DNA from: Corallococcus sicarius
GTDB taxonomy: Bacteria; Myxococcota; Myxococcia; Myxococcales; Myxococcaceae
Reading direction: 5' to 3'
Assembly: GCF_003611735.1 (NCBI RefSeq)
Contig: NZ_RAWG01000019.1
Location: 1-55,008, forward strand
DNA: 55,008 nucleotides
In this document: piece after piece, positions 16,601-23,351 of the stretch
How the letters are laid out: each line of letters begins with the position of its first letter
Position numbering within the stretch: the first letter of the stretch is position 1
Program-made: the position numbers and the translations under genes
The notes under the pieces: generated by a model
Told to the model about the DNA's origin: nothing
Databases searched by the model: none
Seen by the model: only the letters and a program-made list of their open reading frames with translations

Positions 16601-17141
16601 CAACATGCTGGTGCTGCGCACGCCGCTGGGCGGAGACCCTCCGTTCAGCGAGGTGCTGCACCGCGTGAAGGAGCGCTCGCTGGGCGCCGCCGCCCACGCC
16701 GAGCTTCCCCACGAGCAGCTGGGCCGCGGCCGGCCCCCGCTGTTCCGCGCCGCGTTCGGCACCCAGAACCAGCCGCGCGAGCGCGTGTCGCTGCCCGGCC
16801 TGGAGGTGGAGCCGCTGCTGTTCGACTCCGGCGTGTCCCGGTTGGATCTCACGCTGTGGGCGTCGGAGACGCCCGAAGGGCTGCGCTGTCACTGGACCTA
16901 CGCCACGCGCCTGTTCGACGCGTCCAGCGTGGAGCGGCTGCACCGCCGCTTCGTGCGCCTGCTGGAGGACTCGCTGGCGCGCCCGGACACGCGGCTGGCG
17001 GCGCTCGCCCTGGACGCCGACGACGACGCGACGCCCCAGCTCCAGGGCGCCCTGGGCCGGCTGGGCACCCGACGGCGCCGCGGCGCGGGCCCGGACGGCG
17101 GCACCCCTCCCCCCGGCACGTCAGGAGACCCCACCTCATGA
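13647..17141 (+). CDS. Loading/first-condensation protein: fatty acyl-AMP ligase (FAAL)-ACP-condensation domain
   Basis: The predicted protein has 1164 residues. Residues 1 to about 570 form a fatty acyl-AMP ligase: YTSGSTG at 167-173, LPPYHDMGLIGG nearby, and GLAEGT and TGDLGF further on. FAALs activate a fatty acid as acyl-AMP and transfer it to a carrier protein. The carrier follows at about 600-680 (LGLDSL, Ser637). A condensation domain spans about 690-1120 with an intact HHIVADG (H828, H829, D833). A 40-residue Arg/Gly/Pro-rich tail ends the protein. This is the usual start of a lipopeptide line: the C domain joins the fatty acid to the amino acid on the next protein. No ribosome site is evident close to the ATG; AGGA lies about 25 bases upstream. 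The stop overlaps the next start by 4 bases (ATGA at 17138-17141). Confidence 0.92.
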   Translation: MNFLQIMALRAASTPDARAFIFLDDGEGEGGSLTYAELQRRTLEVGGLLQEAGARGERVLLLFPPGLDYLVAFLGCLQAGAVAVPAYPPDPTRLARTLPRLEALTADAQVRFVLAPSFIRDMAQGLFEQSGALARASWLAIEDAAPGHAGAWKAPDTTPDTVAFLQYTSGSTGSPRGVVLTHANLLHNSRAIQRCFQHDTDSVGVIWLPPYHDMGLIGGILQPLFVGFPVVLMSPMDFLARPLRWLQAVSRYRATTSGGPNFAYELCVRKATPEQVAALDLGSWRLAFNGAEPIHPATLERFRDTFAPAGFRPEAMYPCYGLAEGTLIASGKAAALPQLRAFRKDALADNDAVPVAATEPGALQLVGCGVRLPDQELLIVDPTRRLPLPEGKVGEVWLRGPSVAQGYWNRPEETAESFQARRADAPTEGPYLRTGDLGFLREGELFVSGRLKDLIIVRGRNHHPHDLERTAVASHPALRPGCSAAFGVQTHGAERLVLVQEVDTRKAFDATECARGLREAVVREHGVHMDEVVFIEPGSLPKTSSGKVQRRATRAAWLEGQLQVVAIEASGDASGAHDAAPPAVPELPPLDALRALTRDVRDARIADWLLARASVALRVAPGSVDREAPLVQLGLDSLASVELRADIESALGLSIPLPELLGSITLPELTRRCQDALDSGPGLALRPGPVPREGPLPLSFPQEELWLASRLDPSGGGYNISSALSLRGTLRTAWLEAALLEICRRHEALRTCFPEVEGRPVQRILPAVPLEIPVEDLRALAPEAREARLQEVALSEARAPFALQHGPLLRARLLWLEEARHVLLFTVHHIVADGWSMRLIIQELTALYSAFQADVTPTLPALPYQYADFAVWQRQRLTGAHLESLLDWWRAEVAGLPTALKLPTDREPGGPPDACGGTLSTRLSPELAARLREGCAKQGVTPFMWMLAVFQTLLARTTGQEDVPVGVADLGRAAPGTERVIGNFVNMLVLRTPLGGDPPFSEVLHRVKERSLGAAAHAELPHEQLGRGRPPLFRAAFGTQNQPRERVSLPGLEVEPLLFDSGVSRLDLTLWASETPEGLRCHWTYATRLFDASSVERLHRRFVRLLEDSLARPDTRLAALALDADDDATPQLQGALGRLGTRRRRGAGPDGGTPPPGTSGDPTS

Positions 17142-18190
17142 AGGATGCCCTGTCAGGACTGGGAGCGCGCTCACGCCGCCCCGTGAAGCTGTCGCGAACG
17201 GAGCTGGTGACGACGCGCCTGCCCGAAGGCGAGGACTGTCCGCTCATCCTCGAGCCCCGCGTTGAGGGGCTGGAGCTGGTGCAGTGGGCGGGCGAAAACC
17301 GCGCGTACCTGGAGGAGGAGCTGGCCCGGGTGGGCGGCCTGCTGCTGCGCGGCTTCCGCGTGGCCAGCGTGGACGGCTTCGCGGACTTCGTGCGGGCGAC
17401 GTCCGGCGCGCCCCTGCCCTACACGGAGCGCTCGTCTCCGCGCGAGGTCGTCAAGGATCAGATCTACACGTCGACGTCGCACCCGTCGGACCAGGAGATC
17501 TTTCCGCACACGGAGCAGTCCTACAACCTGACGTTCCCGCAGAAGATCTACTTCCACTGCGTGACGGCGCCCACCGAAGCCGGCGCCACGCCCATCACCA
17601 GCACCCGCCGCATCCTGCGCGAGCTGCCGCGCGACGTGGTGGAGCGCTTCGTGGCGCGCGGCTACCGCTACGTGCGCAACTTCGGTGACGGCCTGGGCCT
17701 GTCGTGGCAGGAGGCCTTCCAGACGCAGGAGCGCGCGGAGGTGGAGCAGTACTGCCGCGACAGCGAGATCGACTTCCAGTGGCTGGCCCAGGGCCGGCTG
17801 CGCACCAGCCAGAAGCGCCCGTGCGTGGCCCGCCATCCGACCACCGGGGAGCTGGCGTGGTTCAACCACGCCACGTTCTTCCACGTCAGCACCCTGCCCG
17901 AGCCCCTCGTCGCCCACCTGCGCTCGCTCTACGCCGAGGAGGAGATGCCCAACAACACCTTCTACGGCGACGGCTCCCCCATCGAGCCGGAGGTCCTGGA
18001 GCTGCTGCGCGCCGCGTATCTGCGCGCCCGCGTGGCGGTGCCGTGGCAGGCGGGGGACGTGCTGCTGCTGGACAACATGCTCATGGGACACGGCCGCCAA
18101 CCCTTCAAGGGCGAGCGCAAGGTCGTGGTCGCCATGGCGGACCCCCGACGCTGGGCGGACGTCGTCTTCGACGGGCCGCTCCCCGCCTGA
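17138..18190 (+). CDS. SyrP/TauD-like Fe(II)/2-oxoglutarate oxygenase, first of a tandem pair
   Basis: The predicted protein has 350 residues. The ATG at 17138 overlaps the previous stop (ATGA) and has AGGAGA 9 bases upstream. The family's iron site is visible: H124-T-E126 (PHTEQS) and the distal H318 (MGHGRQPF), with Arg residues after it for 2-oxoglutarate. TauD-type enzymes in NRPS loci, such as SyrP of syringomycin, hydroxylate the beta carbon of a carrier-bound amino acid. The HxE form of the triad rather than HxD is typical of this branch. The paralogue immediately downstream shares a nearly identical block (LSWQEAFQTQERAEVE), so the two genes arose by tandem duplication. The likely substrate is the amino acid on the module at 19323-23351 or another carrier-bound residue; this is inference. 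Confidence 0.88.
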   Translation: MKDALSGLGARSRRPVKLSRTELVTTRLPEGEDCPLILEPRVEGLELVQWAGENRAYLEEELARVGGLLLRGFRVASVDGFADFVRATSGAPLPYTERSSPREVVKDQIYTSTSHPSDQEIFPHTEQSYNLTFPQKIYFHCVTAPTEAGATPITSTRRILRELPRDVVERFVARGYRYVRNFGDGLGLSWQEAFQTQERAEVEQYCRDSEIDFQWLAQGRLRTSQKRPCVARHPTTGELAWFNHATFFHVSTLPEPLVAHLRSLYAEEEMPNNTFYGDGSPIEPEVLELLRAAYLRARVAVPWQAGDVLLLDNMLMGHGRQPFKGERKVVVAMADPRRWADVVFDGPLPA

Positions 18191-18214
18191 CGCCCCGCGC
18201 ACCCGAGAGAACAC

Positions 18215-19261
18215 ATGACGCGCAAACCCGACATCGCTGGCCCCGGCATCTCTTCGCGCCGCCGCGCGCCCATGAAGCTGTCCACCACGTCGCTGGTGAA
18301 GGTGGGCAGCCTCCCTGGCGCGGAGGGCTTCCCGCTCGTCGTGGAGCCCACGCTGGAGGACCTGGACCCGGCGGACTGGGCCGCGAACCATCGCGAGTGG
18401 ATCGACGCGAAGCTACAGGAGTCCGGCGCCCTGCTGTTCCGCGGCTTCCGCGTGCCGGATGCCTTCGCCTTCCGCGCCTTCGTGGGCGCGCTCAGCAGCG
18501 AGCTGCTGGACTACGTGGAGCGCGCGGCGCCCCGTACGCAGGTGGCGCCCAACGTCTACACCTCCACCGAGTTCGCCGCGGATCAGTCCATCCCGCTGCA
18601 CCACGAGATGTCCTACTCCCACAACTGGCCCACCCGGCTGTGGTTCTACTGCGACGTGCCCTCGCCGGTGGGTGGCGCCACGCCGCTCGCGCCGGAGCGC
18701 CTTGTCACGTCGCGCATCCCGGAGGACATCCGCCAGCGCTTCCTGGAGAAGAAGGTCATGTACGTCCGCAACTACGGCGAGGGCGTGGACCTGTCCTGGC
18801 AGGAGGCGTTCCAGACGCAGGAGCGCGCGGAGGTGGAGCGCTACTGCCAGAGCTGCGGCATGACGTGCGAGTGGCGCGACGGCGACCGGCTGCGCACGCG
18901 CGCGGTGCGACAGGTGATGGCCACCCACCCGCGCACCGGCGAAGCGCTGTGGTTCAACCACGCGCCCATCTTCCATGAGACGAACCTGTCTCCGTCGGTG
19001 CGCGAAGCGCTGCGGGCCCAGTTCCGTCCGGACGAGATGCCGCGCAACGCCTTCTACGGCGACGGCAGCCCGCTGGAGCCCGAAGTCCTGGAGCGCATCC
19101 GCGGCGTCTACGCCGACGCCACCGTGCGCTTCCCCTGGCAGAAGGGCGACGTCCTCATGGTGGACAACTTCCTCGCGGTCCACGGACGCGACCCCTTCGA
19201 GGGCGAGCGCTCCATCCTGGTCGCCATGGCCGAGCTGTACGTGAGCCCGGGCCCGGGCTGA
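18215..19261 (+). CDS. SyrP/TauD-like Fe(II)/2-oxoglutarate oxygenase, second of a tandem pair
   Basis: The predicted protein has 348 residues, starting at an ATG with GAGAGAA upstream and 24 bases after the previous gene. The iron-binding residues are H129 and E131 (HHEMSY) and H323 (VHGRDPF). The HHEMSY form is the standard one for the SyrP/clavaminate synthase-like branch, whereas the first copy has HTEQSY. The two copies have therefore diverged around the active site and may act on different residues or carriers. The shared segments VRN(F/Y)G(D/E)G and FYGDGSP show common descent. It lies directly ahead of the NRPS module whose C-like domain has lost its catalytic histidines, a pairing that matters for substrate recruitment. 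Confidence 0.88.
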   Translation: MTRKPDIAGPGISSRRRAPMKLSTTSLVKVGSLPGAEGFPLVVEPTLEDLDPADWAANHREWIDAKLQESGALLFRGFRVPDAFAFRAFVGALSSELLDYVERAAPRTQVAPNVYTSTEFAADQSIPLHHEMSYSHNWPTRLWFYCDVPSPVGGATPLAPERLVTSRIPEDIRQRFLEKKVMYVRNYGEGVDLSWQEAFQTQERAEVERYCQSCGMTCEWRDGDRLRTRAVRQVMATHPRTGEALWFNHAPIFHETNLSPSVREALRAQFRPDEMPRNAFYGDGSPLEPEVLERIRGVYADATVRFPWQKGDVLMVDNFLAVHGRDPFEGERSILVAMAELYVSPGPG

Positions 19262-19322
19262 GCAACGCGCCGCCCCGTCCTCCCCTTCCCTTCTTCCTTC
19301 CGTACGCAGGAGCAACACGACG

Positions 19323-22300
19323 ATGAGCATCGACGAGATCGAGGGCTACCCCCTCTCCGCCGAACAGCGGCGCCTCTGGGCCACCGGCGGCCCCGCCGGC
19401 ACGCAGCGGGTGCGCGCGGAGCTCTCCCTCACGGGCCCCCTGCGCTTGGACGCGCTCGAGCGGGCCCTGGCCGACACGGGCCAGCGCTACGAGGTCCTGC
19501 GCACGCGCCTGTCGCGGCTGGCCGGCATGAGCACGCCGTTGCAGGCCGTGGCGGAGCTGTCCGTCGGCCTCCACCGGGGTGTTCCTCCGGCGGAGCCCGT
19601 GGCCCAGGCCCCGGAGGAAGGCCCGCTGCGCTGCACGGTGCACTCGGAGGACGCCCAGCGTCACCGGCTCTGGCTGGAGCTGCCGGCGCTGTGCATGGAT
19701 CCGTTCGCGCTGCGCGACCTGACGACCGTGCTGGGCCGCGCCTACGCGGGCGAGCCGGGCCCGGACGAACCGCTCCAGTACATCGACTACGCGGACTGGC
19801 AGCGCGAGTTCCTCGCGGGCGAGGACAAGGCCGAGGCCGCCGCGTACTGGCGCCAGCTGGCGGAGTCCCTCCCCGCGCCCACGCCCCTGCCCTACGAGCG
19901 CAAGGAAGGCGCCCGGGCGCCAACGTCCTTCCAGGTGCTGGAGGCGGAGGTGGCGGACACCGGGCCGCTGCGCGCGCTCGCGGGCCGCTTCAGCGTGGAG
20001 CTGGACACGCTCACGCACGCCGCGTTCCAGGGCCTCCTGTGGCGGCTGACGGGGCGCGGGCCGGTGGTGTCCACGCTCCGGGTGGACGGCCGGGCGTACG
20101 AACAGCTTGAAGGCGCGCTGGGCACCTTCGCCCGTTCGCTGCCGGTGGTGACGACGATCCCTGCCGACTACCGGCTGGCGGATCTGCTGGAGCGGCTGCG
20201 CCAGACGCACGCGGCCCACCGCAAGCACGCCATCGCCTTCGACGCGGACGCCTACCCGTCGCTGGTGCCGTCCGCCGCGCAGGCCCCGTGCGCGTTCCGC
20301 TTCGTCTCCTGGCCCGACTCGGAGCACGCGGGCACGCGCTTCCACCTGGAGCGGCTGGAGGCCCACGAGGACGTGGCGGGCCTGATGCTCGCCGTCACGG
20401 ACGACGGCCGTCGCCTCGCGCTGCGCCTGGAGTACGACGCGGGCCGCTTCGAGGAGGCGGACATGCGGCGCTTGCTCCAGGCCTACCGCGTCTTCCTGGG
20501 CGAGCTGCTCGCGCACCCCGAAGCCCGCCTGGGAACGCTGCGCCTGCTGGACGCGGAAGAGGAGCGCCGCGTGGTGCACGGCTGGAACGCCACCGCGCTG
20601 AGCGTGGAGGGCGGCTGCGTCCACGAGCACTTCGCCACCGTGGCGGCCTCCCAGCCGGACGCCATCGCCCTGGTCTGCGAGGGCGTGCGGTTGACGTTCC
20701 GCGAGACCAACCGGCGCGCGAACCAGCTGGCCGCGCACCTGCGCTCCATCGGTGTCGCGACGGGTGACGCCGTGGGCCTGTGCATGCCCCGGTCGGTGGA
20801 CGCCATCGTCGCCCTGCTGGGCATCCTCAAGGCGGGCGCGGCCTACGTGCCGCTCGATCCGGAGCTGCCGGCGAAGCGGCTCGTCTTCATCCTGGAGAAC
20901 ACGCGCGCTTCCGTCGCCGTCACCACGGCGGAGCTGGAGGGGCGCCTGGAGGGCTTCACCGGCACCCGGGTGCGCCTGGACGCGGACGCCGCGCAGCTCG
21001 CCGCGCGAAGCGACGCGGATCCTTCGCTGCCCCTGGATCCGGAGCACGTGGCCTACGTGCTCTACACGTCCGGCTCCAGCGGCCAGCCCAAGGGCGTGAT
21101 GGTGCGCCACCGGGGGCTTACCAACCTGGGCGCGGCGCTCGAACAGGTCATCTATCGCGGACGCGGCCCCCGGCTCGCGGTGGGCCTCAACGCGTCCCTG
21201 GCCTTCGACGCCTCCGTGAAGCAGCTCATCCAGGTGTGCCAGGGCCACACGCTCCACGTGCTCACCGACCGCATCCGGCTGGACGGCAAGGCGCTGGCGG
21301 CTTCGCTGCGCGCAAGCCCGCTGGACGTGTTGGATCTCACGCCCACGCAGCTGCGGCTGCTGCTGGAGAACGAGGACGGCGTGAACCTGGCCCAACTGCC
21401 GGTGCTGCTGTTGGGAGGCGAGGCCATCACCCCGGACCTCTGGAAGCGCCTCGCCCAGGAGGGGCGCGGTGCCTTCAACCTCTACGGTCCCACCGAGTGC
21501 ACGGTGGACACCACGGCGGTGGCCGTCACGGCCCAGGCGCCCGAGCCCACCATCGGCGGACCGCTGGCCAACGTGCGCGTGTACCTGCTGGACGCGGACG
21601 GGCGGCCCGTCCCCGTGGGCGTCCCTGGCGAGCTGTTCATCGGCGGGGACGGCGTGGCGCGGGGCTATCACGGCCGGCCGGACCTGACCGCGGAGCGCTT
21701 CGTGCCCGACCCGTTCAGCGGCGTCCCCGGCGCGCGGATGTACCGCAGCGGCGACGTGATGCGCTTCAACGAGCAGGGGCAGCTCGCCTTCATGGGCCGC
21801 GCGGACTTCCAGGTGAAGGTGCGCGGCTTCCGCATCGAGCTGGAGGAGATTGAGCAGGCCCTGGGGAGCCACACGTCGGTGAAGCACGCCGCCGTCGTCG
21901 CCCGCGCCGATGCGCAGGGTGAGCAGCAGCTGGTGGCCTACGTGGTCCCCAGGCGCCGCCATGGCTCCCGGCTGGACTCGCGCGCCCGGTACGCGCTGCC
22001 CAACGGCATGGCGGTCCTCCACCAGAACAAGAACGAGACGGACTACCTCTACCGCGAGCTGTTCCACGAGCGGCTGTACATCCGCCACGGCGTCCAGCTC
22101 CCGGCACGGGGCGTCATCCTGGATGTCGGGGCGAACATCGGCATGTTCTCGCTGTTCGCCAGCCTGAACGCTCCGGAGTGCCAGGTGTATGCCTTCGAGC
22201 CGCTCGCGCCCCTGTACGAGACGGCCGCCGCGAACTGCGAGCTGTACGGCCCCCGGGTGAAGGTGTTCCCGGTGGGGCTGTCCAACCACGAGCACTCCGC

Positions 22301-23351
22301 GACGTTCACCTACTACAGCCGTTACACGATGATGTCCGGCCAGTCCGAGTACGCGAACCCCGAGGACGAGGTGAGCGTCATCAAGACGTTCCTGCGCAAC
22401 CAGCACACCGCGGGGGACTCGGCCGCGGACACGCTCTTGACCAACGCGGACGAGCTGCTGGAGGGCCGCTTCGCCGAGGAGCGCCACACGGCGCGGCTGC
22501 GCCGCCTGTCCGACGTGATGCGCGAGGAAGGCATCCGCCACGTCGACCTGTTGAAGGTGGACGTGCAGCGCGCGGAGCTGGACGTGCTGGAGGGCATCGA
22601 CGCGGAGCACTGGCCGGCCATCCAGCAGGTGGTGATGGAGGTACACGACGCCCGGGGCCACGCGAGCGAGGGCCGGGCCCAGCGAATCACCGGACTGCTG
22701 GAGGCGAAGGGCTTCCGCGTGCGCGTGGATCAGGATCCGCTCCTTGAAGGCACGGACCGTCACAACCTGTACGCCTGGCGCGAAGGTGGAGCGGTGGTGG
22801 CGGCGCCGGCCTCCGCGGCGCTGGACGCGAGGACGGTGGCGACCCCGCTCACCGACGACGCGGTGCGCACGCACCTGCGGCAGGTGCTGCCGGAGTTCAT
22901 GCTGCCTCGCCACGTCGTCTTCCTGGACGTGCTGCCGCTCACCCTCACCGGCAAGGTGGACCGCAAGGCCCTGCCCGCGCCGGAGGCGGTGGCGTCCAGT
23001 GCGCGCGCGGCCTACGTGGAGCCGCGCAACGAGCTGGAGCGCCGCATCGCGGCCGTGTTCGCGGAGGTGCTGAAGCTGGAGAAGGTGGGCATCCACGACG
23101 CCTTCTTCGACCTGGGCGGGCACTCGCTGCTGCTCGTGCAGGCGCACAACCGCCTGGGCAAGGTGCTGGAGACGCCCCTGTCCATGCTGGATCTCTTCCG
23201 CCATCCCACGGTGGCCTCGCTCGTCGCGTTCCTGGAGGCGGGCCGGGCGCCCGCGCGCGAGACGACCGAGGACGTGGACGAAGCCGCCCGGAAACGGGTG
23301 GAAGCCATGAAGCGTCAGAAGGACCGCAGCAAGGGCAGGGGTGAAACATGA
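19323..23351 (+). CDS. NRPS module: degenerate C-like domain - A domain (Glu-type code) with embedded FkbM-type methyltransferase - PCP
   Basis: The predicted protein has 1342 residues, with AGGAG upstream. Residues 1 to about 415 are a condensation-fold domain, but HHxxxDG reads PALCMDP (121-127). The catalytic histidines are lost, so it should not form peptide bonds. The A domain runs from about 440, with YTSGSSG (581-587), FDASVK (628-633) and YGPTE (721-725). The specificity residues read by eye give DAKDLGLVDK, one residue from a published Glu code (DAKDLGVVDK). Inserted near the end of the A domain, at about 880-1155, is an FkbM-family methyltransferase with the SAM motif DVGANIG (934-940). 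The A domain finishes at about 1175-1220 and a PCP follows (GGHSL, Ser1268). A charged helical tail may dock to the PKS, whose start overlaps the stop (ATGA). The catalytic C domain is presumably the one ending the 13647-17141 protein. Confidence 0.9.
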   Translation: MSIDEIEGYPLSAEQRRLWATGGPAGTQRVRAELSLTGPLRLDALERALADTGQRYEVLRTRLSRLAGMSTPLQAVAELSVGLHRGVPPAEPVAQAPEEGPLRCTVHSEDAQRHRLWLELPALCMDPFALRDLTTVLGRAYAGEPGPDEPLQYIDYADWQREFLAGEDKAEAAAYWRQLAESLPAPTPLPYERKEGARAPTSFQVLEAEVADTGPLRALAGRFSVELDTLTHAAFQGLLWRLTGRGPVVSTLRVDGRAYEQLEGALGTFARSLPVVTTIPADYRLADLLERLRQTHAAHRKHAIAFDADAYPSLVPSAAQAPCAFRFVSWPDSEHAGTRFHLERLEAHEDVAGLMLAVTDDGRRLALRLEYDAGRFEEADMRRLLQAYRVFLGELLAHPEARLGTLRLLDAEEERRVVHGWNATALSVEGGCVHEHFATVAASQPDAIALVCEGVRLTFRETNRRANQLAAHLRSIGVATGDAVGLCMPRSVDAIVALLGILKAGAAYVPLDPELPAKRLVFILENTRASVAVTTAELEGRLEGFTGTRVRLDADAAQLAARSDADPSLPLDPEHVAYVLYTSGSSGQPKGVMVRHRGLTNLGAALEQVIYRGRGPRLAVGLNASLAFDASVKQLIQVCQGHTLHVLTDRIRLDGKALAASLRASPLDVLDLTPTQLRLLLENEDGVNLAQLPVLLLGGEAITPDLWKRLAQEGRGAFNLYGPTECTVDTTAVAVTAQAPEPTIGGPLANVRVYLLDADGRPVPVGVPGELFIGGDGVARGYHGRPDLTAERFVPDPFSGVPGARMYRSGDVMRFNEQGQLAFMGRADFQVKVRGFRIELEEIEQALGSHTSVKHAAVVARADAQGEQQLVAYVVPRRRHGSRLDSRARYALPNGMAVLHQNKNETDYLYRELFHERLYIRHGVQLPARGVILDVGANIGMFSLFASLNAPECQVYAFEPLAPLYETAAANCELYGPRVKVFPVGLSNHEHSATFTYYSRYTMMSGQSEYANPEDEVSVIKTFLRNQHTAGDSAADTLLTNADELLEGRFAEERHTARLRRLSDVMREEGIRHVDLLKVDVQRAELDVLEGIDAEHWPAIQQVVMEVHDARGHASEGRAQRITGLLEAKGFRVRVDQDPLLEGTDRHNLYAWREGGAVVAAPASAALDARTVATPLTDDAVRTHLRQVLPEFMLPRHVVFLDVLPLTLTGKVDRKALPAPEAVASSARAAYVEPRNELERRIAAVFAEVLKLEKVGIHDAFFDLGGHSLLLVQAHNRLGKVLETPLSMLDLFRHPTVASLVAFLEAGRAPARETTEDVDEAARKRVEAMKRQKDRSKGRGET

